From NCBI RefSeq assembly GCF_030676955.1, contig NZ_JAUUUU010000007.1, forward strand, positions 62,001-126,000: a stretch of 64,000 nucleotides of DNA. Direction: 5' to 3'. This document shows positions 25,144 through 34,285 of the stretch, one piece after another. Within the stretch, counting starts at the first letter, position 1. Each line of letters begins with the position of its first letter. Source of the stretch: Porticoccus litoralis. GTDB lineage: Bacteria; Pseudomonadota; Gammaproteobacteria; Pseudomonadales; Porticoccaceae. Below the pieces are notes generated by a model, which was given only the letters and a program-made list of their open reading frames with translations, had not been told where the DNA came from and ran no database searches. Made by a program: the position numbers and the translations under genes.

Positions 25144-28100
25144 CTACAGTCCGGGAGGCCGTCTCAGGTCCAGCGTCATCGGAAACTCACGGTGGGGGAC
25201 TTCCGGCTGGGGCATATACGTGCCGGGAGTATGGCCATTTGCCTCAAATCGTGCAAGGCGTCTGGCCTCTGCTTCGTTGCCATTCACCGGGAATGTTTCG
25301 TAATTGCGGCCACCGGGATGGGCGACGTGATAGACACAACCTCCCAGCGCCCGGCCGCTCCAGGTATCGAAGATATCGAAGGTCAATGGCGCATTGACGG
25401 GCAATACCGGATGCAGAGCCATCGCAGGCTGCCAGGCCTTATAGCGAACCGCGCCGACGGCAACACCCGACGACGTGGTTTTGGTCATCGGTACACGGCG
25501 CTGGTTACAGGCAATCACATATCGACCGGGATCAGAGGTAGTAAGTTTGACCTGCAGCCGTTCAACAGAGCTGTCGGTATAGCGCACTGTGCCACCAATG
25601 GCACCGGTTTCACCGAGCACATGCCAAGGTTCGAGAGCCTGCCGTAATTCCAGGTGCACGCCTTCATACTCCACTTCGCCGCAGAAGGGGAATCGAAATT
25701 CCTGCTGTGCTTCGTACCATTCAGAACGGAAATCAAAGCCGTGCTCTTTAAGGTCGCGAAGTACCTCCAGGAAATCCTCCCAGATAAAGTGGGGCAGCAT
25801 ATAGCGATCGTGCAGACTGGTGCCCCAGCGGGTCAGTTCGCCGCCAATGGGGGACTCCCACATACGTGCAATCAGTGCCCGGATCAGCACCTGCTGGGCC
25901 AGGCTCATCCGTGGGTCCGGCGGCATTTCAAAGCCGCGGAATTCCACCAGGCCAAGCCGTCCCATGGGTCCATCGGGAGAATAGAGCTTGTCGATACAGA
26001 TTTCTGCCCGGTGGGTATTGCCTGTGACATCAATCAGGATATTGCGTAGCAGCCGGTCCACCAGCCAGGGTTGTGGTGGTACTCCTTCTTCAGGGCTGGT
26101 GATTTGCGACAGGGCAATTTCCAACTCATACAGGCTGTCGTGGCGAGCCTCGTCAATTCTCGGGGCCTGGCTGGTTGGCCCTATGAACAGGCCCGAGAAC
26201 AGATAGGAAAGACTCGGGTGCCGCTGCCATTGCAGGATCAGGCTTTTCAGCAAGTCGGGTCGGCGCAGGAACGGGCTGTCCATGGTCGTAGCACCGCCGA
26301 CAACCACATGGTTGCCGCCGCCGGTACCGGTGTGGCGGCCATCAATCATGAATTTCTCTGCCCCCAATCGCGTCTGGCGGGCTTCTTCGTAGATCGCTTC
26401 GGTGGTTGCCACACATTCTTCCCAGTTGTGGGAAGGATGAATGTTAACTTCGATAACTCCCGGATCTGGCGTCACCTTGATAACGTTCATGCGCGGATCA
26501 TCTGGGGGTGAGTAACCCTCAATATGTACCGGTAGTTTTAACTTCTTGGCGGATTTCTCAGCCACATCCACCAGCTCAAGGTAGTCCTCAATCCGTTCCA
26601 CCGGGGGCATGAAGATACAGAGTCGACCATCCCTGGGTTCAACGGACATGGCGGTGCGCACAAAGCCACCTTCCAGTTCACCCATGGCATGTTGTTCTAC
26701 TCGATCGGAATGGGGTTCGTTGGGTGAAAATGAGGCCCTGGGTTGCGGCCTGCCGGGCTGTTCGGCCTCCGGCATATCCTCGTCCTTGAATTCCGGTAAC
26801 GGTTCCCGGTGTTCCGTGGGATCGGCAACATTGGTGTAGGGGTACTGGGACGCCGTCAAATAGGGAAGGGTCTCCAACGGTAAGCGGAAACCTACCGGGC
26901 TATCGCCGGGAATCAGGTATAAATGTTCGCGCCGGGTTTTCCAGCGCTCTGACCGCCATTTGTGGCCGCCACCTTTGGCGCGGGATTGCCAGCACTGAAT
27001 GGGCAGTACATAACCTGACGGCACATTGAGTCCGCGCCCAAAGACCCTGGCAATGCGGTGCCGCTCTTCCGGGTTTTTCAGCTTGGAGTTGGCGGCGGTA
27101 ACATTTTCCGGCAGGTTGCCCTCCTTGATAATCCATTCTGCCGGGTCCTCAAAAGCTGGCTGTACATAGTCGGGGCTCAGTTCCAGCCTTTTTGCCATAT
27201 CCTTGAGAATGCGCTCGGCATTTTCGGGTGTGGCCTTGTCTCCGGGGCCATTTTCCTTGGCAATCAAGTCAGCATCACGCCAGATCGGTTTGCCATCGCC
27301 GCGCCAGTATAGGGAAAACGTCCACCGTGGCAGCGATTCGCCGGGATACCATTTGCCTTGCCCGTAGTGCAGAAAACCGCCCGGGGCAAAGCGATCGCGA
27401 AAACGACGGATAAGCTGGTCGGCGAGTATGCGTTTGGTGGGGCCAATGGCGTCGGTGTTCCACTCCGCGGACTCAAAGTCGTCGATGGACACAAAAGTGG
27501 GCTCACCGCCCATGGTCAGGCGGACGTCGCTTTTTCCAAGCACGGTATCCACTTTCTGACCCAACTTATCCAAGGCCGCCCAGGATTCTTCAGAAAAGGG
27601 CTTGGTGATACGGGGGTGCTCCGACACTCGCTCGACAGTCATATCGAAATCGAACTCTACCTCGGCATAACCCACCATGCCGGAAATGGGCGCGGCATTC
27701 TTGTAATGGGGGGTCGCCGCCAGGGGGATGTGGCTTTCCCCTGTAAGCAAGCCTGAGGTGGGATCAAACCCGATCCACCCTGCGCCGGGTATGTAAACTT
27801 CGGTCCATGCGTGCAGGTCCGTGAAGTCGTGATCCGTGCCAGCGGGGCCGTCCAGAGACACCAGGTCCGGTTTCAGCTGAATCAGGTAGCCAGACACAAA
27901 GCGGGCCGCAAAGCCCAGGTGTCGGAGCACATGCACCAGCAGCCAGCTGGTATCCCGGCAGGAGCCTATGCCCAGTTCCAGGGTTTCTTCGGGAGTTTGA
28001 ACGCCGGGCTCCATGCGGATTACGTAGTTGATTTCCTTGGCCAGACGGGCGTTGAGCTCCACCAGGAAATCCACGGTATTTTTGGGCGACCTGTCGATGC

Positions 28101-28497
28101 TGTCCAGGAACGCCTTCAGTCGTGGCCCGGCCCGTCCCGGCACGCGATAAATAACCAGGTCTGGCCGGATATCGGTGTTGTAGTGAAATGGCCACTCTTC
28201 TGCACTTTCTTCCACGAAAAAATCGAAGGGGTTGTAGACCGTCATATCGGCCACCATATCCACTTCGATTTTTAATTCCGTGATCGGCTCCGGGAACACA
28301 TAACGAGCCTGCCAGTTGCCGTAGGGGTCCTGCTGATAATTCACGAAATGCTCGGCTGGGCTGATTTTCAGGGAATGAGATATCACCCGTGTGCGGCTGT
28401 GAGGCGCTGGTCGTAGCCGAATGATTTGCGGGCCGACGGTGACGGGCCTGTCATAGATGTAGTGGGTGAGGTGGTGAACAGCAGCCTTAATGGACAT
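25144..28497 (-). CDS. Large transglutaminase-like protein with DUF2126
   Basis: A 1117-residue protein, first gene of the three-gene operon. The N-terminal Bact_transglu_N domain starts MSIKAAVHHLTHYIYDRPV. A transglutaminase core follows with GSCRDTSWLLVHVLRHLG (Cys), DLHAWTEVYIPG (His) and GWIGFDPTSG (Asp). From about residue 300 to the end lies DUF2126, including GGEPTFVSIDDFE and RHTGTGGGNHVVVGGATT. The DUF2126 part resembles a glutamine-synthetase/ATP-grasp-like ligase fold in published domain analyses; its substrate is unknown. No signal peptide, so it is cytoplasmic. Confidence 0.92.
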   Translation of the reverse strand: MSIKAAVHHLTHYIYDRPVTVGPQIIRLRPAPHSRTRVISHSLKISPAEHFVNYQQDPYGNWQARYVFPEPITELKIEVDMVADMTVYNPFDFFVEESAEEWPFHYNTDIRPDLVIYRVPGRAGPRLKAFLDSIDRSPKNTVDFLVELNARLAKEINYVIRMEPGVQTPEETLELGIGSCRDTSWLLVHVLRHLGFAARFVSGYLIQLKPDLVSLDGPAGTDHDFTDLHAWTEVYIPGAGWIGFDPTSGLLTGESHIPLAATPHYKNAAPISGMVGYAEVEFDFDMTVERVSEHPRITKPFSEESWAALDKLGQKVDTVLGKSDVRLTMGGEPTFVSIDDFESAEWNTDAIGPTKRILADQLIRRFRDRFAPGGFLHYGQGKWYPGESLPRWTFSLYWRGDGKPIWRDADLIAKENGPGDKATPENAERILKDMAKRLELSPDYVQPAFEDPAEWIIKEGNLPENVTAANSKLKNPEERHRIARVFGRGLNVPSGYVLPIQCWQSRAKGGGHKWRSERWKTRREHLYLIPGDSPVGFRLPLETLPYLTASQYPYTNVADPTEHREPLPEFKDEDMPEAEQPGRPQPRASFSPNEPHSDRVEQHAMGELEGGFVRTAMSVEPRDGRLCIFMPPVERIEDYLELVDVAEKSAKKLKLPVHIEGYSPPDDPRMNVIKVTPDPGVIEVNIHPSHNWEECVATTEAIYEEARQTRLGAEKFMIDGRHTGTGGGNHVVVGGATTMDSPFLRRPDLLKSLILQWQRHPSLSYLFSGLFIGPTSQAPRIDEARHDSLYELEIALSQITSPEEGVPPQPWLVDRLLRNILIDVTGNTHRAEICIDKLYSPDGPMGRLGLVEFRGFEMPPDPRMSLAQQVLIRALIARMWESPIGGELTRWGTSLHDRYMLPHFIWEDFLEVLRDLKEHGFDFRSEWYEAQQEFRFPFCGEVEYEGVHLELRQALEPWHVLGETGAIGGTVRYTDSSVERLQVKLTTSDPGRYVIACNQRRVPMTKTTSSGVAVGAVRYKAWQPAMALHPVLPVNAPLTFDIFDTWSGRALGGCVYHVAHPGGRNYETFPVNGNEAEARRLARFEANGHTPGTYMPQPEVPHREFPMTLDLRRPPGL

Positions 28498-28759
28498 AAC
28501 GGGTTCTCAAAGCTCTGGCGGGGGACCTGAAGAGACTTACACATTTCCCGTGGATGCACAATTGCAATCTGGTTTGAAGGCCGCGTTATTACTGGGGTTT
28601 CTGGGTGGTATTCCTGTGGGTAATTTGAGTGGTGGAATAGGGTGGTTTGGAGGGAGAGAGAGAGGGAGGAGGGTGCTGATAGCTTCTGTGCTATAGGGTT
28701 AGAGTGCTATAAAGACTTAGGCTTTTGAATTTTCTGTCGGGCTACAATATCGAGGAATC

Positions 28760-29245
28760 ATGAAAAATATATTGTTCGTTTCAGTATTTTTATTAAGCGT
28801 AAACACATTTGGTGGTGAGTTGACCCCATTGCAGCTTGCTACAAAGCTTATAGAGCAATTGAATGTAGACGTTCAATCGGAAGTCATGGCAAAAAATATG
28901 AGAGATATACAAGCAAGGCAGATTGCTCAGCTCAATTTGCCCGCTGAAGCGATGCCTGCTGTAAATGAATATCTTGATAAACAGCTAAGCCTTCTATTTT
29001 CAGTCTTGAAGTCTGACCAAATGCGTGTCGATTATGCCAAGGCATATATGAACGTTTATTCCCACCAGGAGCTGGAAGACATTGTTGCTTTCTATGACTC
29101 TCCAGCAGGAAAAAAGATGCTAGAGAAAACTCCGGAGTTAAATACTGCCATATTGAAAGTGGCTGAAGGTTATGTCATGAGAATACAGCCAGAGGTCTTA
29201 AAGCTGCAGGAAGAACTAAAAGTCAAGCTCAGTGCTTATCAATAG
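28760..29245 (+). CDS. DUF2059 domain secreted protein
   Basis: A 161-residue protein with a signal peptide (MKNILFVSVFLLSVNTFGG, cleavage near residue 18-20), so exported to the periplasm. The DUF2059 region is recognised by MRVDYAKAYMNVYSHQELEDIVAFYDSPAGKKMLEKTP, near residues 93-130. Proteins of this family are widespread in proteobacteria without known function. It is more AT-rich than the flanking operons and has an A+T-rich promoter region before it. Confidence 0.87.
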   Translation: MKNILFVSVFLLSVNTFGGELTPLQLATKLIEQLNVDVQSEVMAKNMRDIQARQIAQLNLPAEAMPAVNEYLDKQLSLLFSVLKSDQMRVDYAKAYMNVYSHQELEDIVAFYDSPAGKKMLEKTPELNTAILKVAEGYVMRIQPEVLKLQEELKVKLSAYQ

Positions 29246-29328
29246 CTTAACAAGGCAAGACAGTAAGGTCGCTTCTTGTCGAGGTACGCATAAGTGCACC
29301 CCCTCCCTCTCGGAAGCTTTTACATTCA

Positions 29329-29739
29329 ATGAGAATTAATGAATTCCCAGAACAGGTCGTTGAGGTGCTTAATCGCCTGATAAAAGAGAAAGAAACAGAT
29401 TCAATTTGGTTGGTAGGCTCTCGTGCAAACGGAACTGAGCACACAGATTCGGATTGGGATTTCATAGTTTTTGTTAGCAATCAGCTATCGGAACGTACTG
29501 CACGTCATAGTCAGGTCGATATTATTCGAGTGGACCGAAGTGGGAATTACTTGTTAGAAGGTCAACCTATGGAACTCTCGGGACAATTTAAAACTTGGCA
29601 ATGGCGTCAAATAGAACCTGGTCGATCAGTGTATACGGTCCGAGTAATTCCTGAGTGTGGAGGGGAAGGATTATTCGATAATGAAAAAATTAGGTTTGTT
29701 GAACTTCGAGGGATATATGTTTGGCGGCGAAATACATAA
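29329..29739 (+). CDS. Minimal nucleotidyltransferase-fold protein
   Basis: A 136-residue protein whose N-terminal part shows the polymerase-beta-type nucleotidyltransferase motif GSRANG followed by TDSDWDFIVFV (Asp-x-Asp), then VDIIRVD as the likely third acidic position. The C-terminal half (KTWQWRQIEPG) is not recognised. MNT antitoxins share this fold, but no HEPN toxin gene adjoins it, so this is either a stand-alone enzyme or a remnant. It is AT-rich like the DUF2059 gene 83 bp upstream. Confidence 0.75.
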   Translation: MRINEFPEQVVEVLNRLIKEKETDSIWLVGSRANGTEHTDSDWDFIVFVSNQLSERTARHSQVDIIRVDRSGNYLLEGQPMELSGQFKTWQWRQIEPGRSVYTVRVIPECGGEGLFDNEKIRFVELRGIYVWRRNT

Positions 29740-29869
29740 CCAGTTACTCCAGTACATTACGGGCCTGAAGTTCCAGAACCGAATCGTCTTAATGCTGCGC
29801 TTTATTGTGAGTGTTGAATTTTGGCATTAATTCTAAGGTTTAACGCTTTGGTGGTTATTGCTGTATAAG

Positions 29870-29892
29870 GAAATAGAGCACCCAAGAGGATT
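29870..29892. repeat. Degenerate copy of the tRNA-Arg 3' end
   Basis: These 23 bp match 20 of 23 positions of 30048-30070, the 3' end of tRNA-Arg plus the bases beyond it, in the same orientation. Position differences fall at the discriminator/CCA region and one acceptor-stem base. It is either a leftover from a second tRNA gene or an att-like duplication. Confidence 0.6.
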
Positions 29893-29896
29893 GACT

Positions 29897-30007
29897 CAAA
29901 ACGGCTTCTGGCCGTTTTGTCCCCTTTGGGGCTGCGCCGCGATGCGGCTTGGTCCAAACGCTGACGCGTTTGTCGAACCTCTTACCGGTTCGAACGCTTT
30001 TGGGCGT
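29897..30007. repeat. Cluster of six consecutive short hairpins
   Basis: Six perfect stem-loops follow one another: 29897-29919 (9-bp stem), 29921-29931 (4 bp), 29936-29948 (5 bp), 29955-29972 (CAAACGC/GCGTTTG), 29974-29992 (CGAACC/GGTTCG) and 29994-30007 (4 bp). The stems differ in sequence, so this is not a simple repeat. The terminator of tRNA-Arg is a seventh. Function is unknown; a structured RNA or a decayed tRNA array are possibilities. Confidence 0.6.
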
Positions 30008-30018
30008 ATCAAACAAAG

Positions 30019-30045
30019 AACCCGGCGCAAGGCCGGGTTTTTTGT
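30019..30045. terminator. Intrinsic terminator beside tRNA-Arg
   Basis: AACCCGGC and GCCGGGTT form an 8-bp stem with a 5-base loop. On the plus strand it is followed by TTTTTTGTTT; on the minus strand, downstream of the tRNA, by TTCTTTGTTT, so it can work in both directions. Confidence 0.75.
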
Positions 30046-30051
30046 TTGAAA

Positions 30052-30128
<77 letters not shown>

Positions 30129-30451
30129 TTTAGAATGCGCCTTGTTGTGGCGGCATGGCATCATCAAGTCGTTACCGTTGCGATTTCCAGTGTTGCTGTC
30201 CTGAGGTTGAGTACAGGTGAAGAAGGCCTTTTTGGCAACTTCATTTTCTGGAAACTACACTTGAACTGCGTGTCTTCAGTACGTGCGAAGCGGCAGACGT
30301 TGCTTGAGAGGGCGCAATGATATAGCGTCCTCCGCTATTAGTCTATTGAATGGCTGACGTGACATGCAGCCCTATTCCGCCAAATATTCAGGCGGCGAAC
30401 ATAAAAATGAGTGGCCTGGTCGGCCCTGTCTGTTTAAGGAGTTCTGCGTTA
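30129..30451. other. Intergenic stretch between tRNA-Arg and the lipoprotein protease
   Basis: About 320 bases that should hold the divergent promoters of the tRNA and of the 30452 operon. The frame of the protease gene is open from 30350, but the region before 30452 lacks a lipoprotein-like N-terminus. I see no gene and no clear regulator site. Confidence 0.4.
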
Positions 30452-31132
30452 GTGAAAGCGGGGTTAGTGATATCTGCCTTGGTCTGGTTAATGTTGTCAG
30501 GTTGTGCCCAGGTGCAGCCTCAGGGGCCAACATCTCAGCAGGCTGAAAGCCCGGCTGTTTCGGGCGAAAGCCCCCCGGTAGAGTCCGTATCTCCCCCGGA
30601 CCAGGTGTGCCCGTTGCCACCGCCATGCACCTTGGCCGAGCCTGTGGAGTGCCCGCCTCCGAAAGTGATTGAGAAAGTGGTGTATAAGACTCCACCCCCT
30701 GCAAAGACCGGGGGTGAGCTCAATCTGCCGATCATCGGTGAGGTGGAAGATGTGATGGTTGAACCGCCCGGCATGATTCTGGAGGCCCGCATCGATACCG
30801 GGGCCGAGTCTTCTTCCATGCATGCGGAAAATATCCACATGGTCGAGCGGGACGGTATTAGTTACGTGCGCTTTACGGTGCTGGACCCGAAAACCAACAA
30901 ACAGGTAGAGATGGAGCGCAAGCGCCAGAGAACGGTGCGAATCAAGCGCCAGACCGGCGATTTCGAGCGACGTTACGTGATCAAACTATGGCTCTCCATG
31001 GGTAATATCAAGGAAATGGTCGAGGTGACACTGACGGACCGCTCAGACTTCGAGTTCCCGCTGCTGATTGGCCGCAACCTGCTGACGGATACCGCTATCG
31101 TCGATGTCAGCCGTAAACACACACTGAAGTGA
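30452..31132 (+). CDS. Retropepsin-like (RimB/ATP-dependent zinc protease family) lipoprotein
   Basis: A 226-residue envelope protein. The GTG at 30452 is preferred because AAGGAG lies 10 bases before it and the product then starts with a lipoprotein signal peptide, VKAGLVISALVWLMLSGC, with lipobox Cys18; earlier in-frame ATGs would bury this signal. A Pro-rich linker with six cysteine-proline-type repeats follows, then the PF05618-type domain with DTGAESSSMHA (catalytic Asp115) and LLIGRNLL. The fold is that of retroviral-type aspartic proteases. It overlaps or abuts the 7TM gene and forms a three-gene unit with the ATP-grasp gene. Confidence 0.86.
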   Translation: MKAGLVISALVWLMLSGCAQVQPQGPTSQQAESPAVSGESPPVESVSPPDQVCPLPPPCTLAEPVECPPPKVIEKVVYKTPPPAKTGGELNLPIIGEVEDVMVEPPGMILEARIDTGAESSSMHAENIHMVERDGISYVRFTVLDPKTNKQVEMERKRQRTVRIKRQTGDFERRYVIKLWLSMGNIKEMVEVTLTDRSDFEFPLLIGRNLLTDTAIVDVSRKHTLK

Positions 31133-31137
31133 CCCCT

Positions 31138-32664
31138 ATGTCATCGAGAATGCAAATTACCCTGGTCGCTGGAATCCTTATTGCCATTGGCCTGGGGCTG
31201 ACCCTGTACAAGCGTTTTGAGCTGGGTTTCCCCCTGTTGCCGGGTGAGCGTCAGGATGTGTGGACGCTGGAATCGAAAATTACCTTCAGTCCCACTGCGG
31301 GGCCGGTGGAAATTTCCATGGCTTTACCTGAGCAGCGGGCCGGATGGATTCTGCTGGATGAGCACTACGCTTCTTCCGGGTTCGGGTTTTCTATCGAGCG
31401 TGCCGCCGATGGCAGTCGTCAGGCAAAGTGGACCCGTCAGTCTCTGGATCGGCCTACCACGCTTTATTACAAACTGCAGACCTATCGGGCGGATGAGTTT
31501 GGCCTCGGCGCAAGCCCGGTGCCCGACATTGTGTTACCGGAACTGGCCGATGACCGTCGCGCCGCGATGACCCGGGTGGTTGCCAACCTGAGAGAGCGTT
31601 CTTCCGGCCCGGTCAGTTTTACGTCCCTGTTACTTCAGCAGTTGGTGAACGACAACATGGATCAGGATGCGGCCTTCCTGTTTGCCGACTACGAAGCAGG
31701 TCGCTTCGGGGTGATCATGGATGTACTGGCATTCGCAGGGATTCCGGCGCAGCGGGTGAAGGGTGTGTTTCTTGAAGACGGGCGTAGACGTCAGCAAATG
31801 TCGACGCTGGTGGAAGTATTTGATGGTGGCCGCTGGTACCTGTTCAACCCACGCACAGCACAGCCGGGTTTGCCGGATAATTTCTTTGTCTGGGAGCGGG
31901 GTGAACGTTTCATTCTGGATGTTATTGGCGGTAAAAGTTCGCAGCTGGAATTTGCCCTCGTAAAAAATACCCTACCGGTAAAGACCGTGCTTTCCATGGA
32001 GCAGGAGTCGAGTGACAAGCTGATGCTCGACTTTTCCATTTATGCCCTGCCTGTGGAACAGCAGGGCATGTTCAAGGGATTACTGTTGATTCCTGTCGGT
32101 GCGCTGGTGGTGGTGATCATGCGGGTTCTGGTGGGAATTCGCACATCCGGAACCTTTATGCCCATTCTGATCGCACTGGCGTTTATCCAGACGACGCTGC
32201 TCACGGGTTTGTTTATTTTCCTGCTGGTGGTTGGTGCCGGCCTGTGGATACGCTCCTATCTATCCCACCTCAACCTGTTGTTGGTGGCGCGGATCACGGC
32301 GGTGGTGATACTGGTCATCCTGCTGATGGCCGCACTGAGTATTGTCAGCTACAAGCTGGGCTACAACCAGGCACTCACGGTCACCTTCCTGCCCACCATT
32401 ATTCTTTCCTGGACCATTGAACGCATGTCTATTCTCTGGGAAGAGGAGGGCCCACGCGAAGTGCTGATTCAGGGCGGTGGCAGTCTGCTGGCGGCGGTGT
32501 TGGCCTACCTGGTAATGACCGTGGAGCTGATCGAGCACCTGACCTTTAATTTTCCGGAGCTGATGATCGCGTTGCTCGGCGTGGTCCTGTTGCTGGGTAA
32601 ATACACCGGTTACAGGCTGACCGAACTGTACCGGTTTCGCTACCTGAGGAAAGACTGGCAGTGA
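31138..32664 (+). CDS. Inactive transglutaminase fused to seven membrane helices
   Basis: A 508-residue membrane protein. Residues about 5-25 are a first membrane anchor; residues about 30-280 form a periplasmic transglutaminase-like domain that lacks an evident Cys nucleophile, hence inactive; from about 315 to 495 lie roughly seven helices (GLLLIPVGALVVVIMRVLVG and following). This matches the 7TM_transglut family, conserved with a retropepsin-like protease and an ATP-grasp ligase. ATG at 31138 is chosen over the overlapping GTG at 31129. Its stop overlaps the next start. Confidence 0.88.
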   Translation: MSSRMQITLVAGILIAIGLGLTLYKRFELGFPLLPGERQDVWTLESKITFSPTAGPVEISMALPEQRAGWILLDEHYASSGFGFSIERAADGSRQAKWTRQSLDRPTTLYYKLQTYRADEFGLGASPVPDIVLPELADDRRAAMTRVVANLRERSSGPVSFTSLLLQQLVNDNMDQDAAFLFADYEAGRFGVIMDVLAFAGIPAQRVKGVFLEDGRRRQQMSTLVEVFDGGRWYLFNPRTAQPGLPDNFFVWERGERFILDVIGGKSSQLEFALVKNTLPVKTVLSMEQESSDKLMLDFSIYALPVEQQGMFKGLLLIPVGALVVVIMRVLVGIRTSGTFMPILIALAFIQTTLLTGLFIFLLVVGAGLWIRSYLSHLNLLLVARITAVVILVILLMAALSIVSYKLGYNQALTVTFLPTIILSWTIERMSILWEEEGPREVLIQGGGSLLAAVLAYLVMTVELIEHLTFNFPELMIALLGVVLLLGKYTGYRLTELYRFRYLRKDWQ

Positions 32665-33614
32665 AACTGTTTATCTCTCCACGGGAGTTGCGCGAGCACG
32701 GCGTTCTCGGTATGAACAGCCGCAATGTTGAATTTATCGGCCGCCGTAATCCCCGTCGGCTGTTTCCCCTGGTGGATAACAAACTGAAGACAAAACGCAT
32801 TGCCCAGGAGCACGGCCTGACTGTGCCAGAGCTGTACGGTGTGGTGGAAATTCAGCATGAGATCCAGTTTCTAGAAAAAATGCTGGAGGGGTTGCAGCGC
32901 TTTGTGATCAAGCCTGTGCAAGGCAGTGGCGGCAAAGGGATTCTGGTGATTTCCGAGCGTGATGGCCTGTCGTTTACCAAGTCCTCCGGGGCGGTGCTTG
33001 GTCTCAGGGATATCAAGCGCCATACCTCCAATATTCTGAGTGGCCTCTACAGCCTCGGCGGCAAGCCGGATGTGGCGATGATTGAAGACATGATCATTTT
33101 TGATCCGGTGCTCAGTCATTACAGCTACGAAGGCGTGCCCGATATTCGTGTGATTGTGTATCGAGGTTTCCCGGTGATGGCGATGATCCGCTGTGCCACC
33201 CACGAATCAGATGGTAAGGCCAACCTGCACCAGGGTGCCGTGGGCGTCGGGCTGGATATTGAAACGGGCCACAGCGTGTGCGCGGTACAGAACAACATCA
33301 AGGTCAACCGGCACCCGGATACCGGCTATGGCTTCGAAGACCTGCAGTTGCCGCACTGGGAGCAATTGCTGATGCTGGCCTGTGGCTGCTATGAAATGAC
33401 TGGGCTGGGCTATTTCGGCGCCGATATTGTGCTGGATAAACACCGTGGTCCGATGATTCTGGAGTTGAATGCCCGGCCGGGGCTGGCCATCCAGATTGCC
33501 AATCTGTCGGGGTTGGGCAAACGCCTGAAGACCATTGATAAGCTCCCAAGCATGCCGGAAACGGTTGCGGAGCGAGTGGCGCTATCCCGGCAACTTTTTG
33601 GTCGCCAGCCGTGA
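32661..33614 (+). CDS. RimK-like ATP-grasp alpha-L-glutamate ligase homologue
   Basis: A 317-residue ATP-grasp ligase. ATP-binding residues appear in FVIKPVQGSGGKGILVI (near 83-99), the hinge region in VAMIEDMIIF, and the metal-binding end in MILELNARPGLAIQIAN (near 275). RimK-type enzymes add glutamate or other amino acids to proteins or small molecules; the acceptor here is unknown. The ATG overlaps the 7TM gene stop by four bases (ATGA-type), indicating translational coupling. The three genes together look like a peptide-modifying envelope system. Confidence 0.9.
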   Translation: MKLFISPRELREHGVLGMNSRNVEFIGRRNPRRLFPLVDNKLKTKRIAQEHGLTVPELYGVVEIQHEIQFLEKMLEGLQRFVIKPVQGSGGKGILVISERDGLSFTKSSGAVLGLRDIKRHTSNILSGLYSLGGKPDVAMIEDMIIFDPVLSHYSYEGVPDIRVIVYRGFPVMAMIRCATHESDGKANLHQGAVGVGLDIETGHSVCAVQNNIKVNRHPDTGYGFEDLQLPHWEQLLMLACGCYEMTGLGYFGADIVLDKHRGPMILELNARPGLAIQIANLSGLGKRLKTIDKLPSMPETVAERVALSRQLFGRQP

Positions 33615-33724
33615 ATGTTCTAGTCTCTGAAAACTTTCCCGAAAACAGCGTTCACGGTAGCGGCTTATGTCGCTATAATGCGCGACTGTCTTTGGCCGCT
33701 AATACGAATTTGATGGAGGCGAGA

Positions 33725-34165
33725 ATGAGCCAATTGAAAAAAACGGGTCTGGCTGCTGTTGCACTGCTGCTGGCGTTGGGCATTGCGGGTTGTGGTTCTG
33801 AAAGCGAAGAGGTCAAGCTCACCAGTGCACAGGAAAAGGCCATGACTGAGCGTCTTGCCCCCGAAGGTGAAGTCGTTCTCGAGAAAGATGTCCCTGCAGC
33901 ACCTGTAGCGGCCGCATCCGGTCCGCGCTCCGGTGAAGAAATCTACAACAGCAAGTGTACCGCCTGTCACACCAGTGGCGCAGCAGGTGCCCCCAAACTG
34001 GGTTCCGCTGGCGATTGGGAGCCTCGTCTTGCACAGGGCGTTGATGCTCTCTACAGCAATGCTGTTAACGGTATTCGAGGTATGCCGGCAAAAGGCCTGT
34101 GTATGGACTGTTCTGCTGATGAAATCCATGCCGCTGTTGATTACATTCTGGAAAACAGTAAATAA
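33725..34165 (+). CDS. Cytochrome c5-type lipoprotein
   Basis: A 146-residue class I c-type cytochrome. The signal peptide ends in a lipobox with Cys23 (LLALGIAGC), so the protein is probably membrane-anchored in the periplasm. Heme is attached at Cys78-x-x-Cys81-His82 (CTACH) with Met120 of GIRGMPAKG as the sixth ligand. A second cysteine pair, CMDC at 126-129, is the disulfide typical of cytochrome c5. The start at 33725 has GGAGGCGAGA just upstream. A terminator follows at 34191. Confidence 0.93.
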   Translation: MSQLKKTGLAAVALLLALGIAGCGSESEEVKLTSAQEKAMTERLAPEGEVVLEKDVPAAPVAAASGPRSGEEIYNSKCTACHTSGAAGAPKLGSAGDWEPRLAQGVDALYSNAVNGIRGMPAKGLCMDCSADEIHAAVDYILENSK

Positions 34166-34190
34166 TTTCAATTTGCCGCAGCACCATGAA

Positions 34191-34216
34191 AACCGCGCCT
34201 CGTGCGCGGTTTTTTT
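34191..34216 (+). terminator. Intrinsic terminator after the cytochrome gene
   Basis: AACCGCGC and GCGCGGTT form an 8-bp GC-rich stem with loop CTCGT, followed by a run of T, 25 bases past the stop codon. Confidence 0.88.
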
Positions 34217-34285
34217 ATGGCTATCCGGTGCTCTGGGGTATGCTGTTAATCCAGTTTGCCGAAGTATGACGGAGCATAGAATCAG

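Noticed and set aside
29240..29310. Possible attC after the DUF2059 gene (GCTTAAC at its stop)
   Set aside because: There is no matching inner arm and no GTTRRRY core within 100 bp, and the expected GTTAAGC border upstream of the gene is missing.
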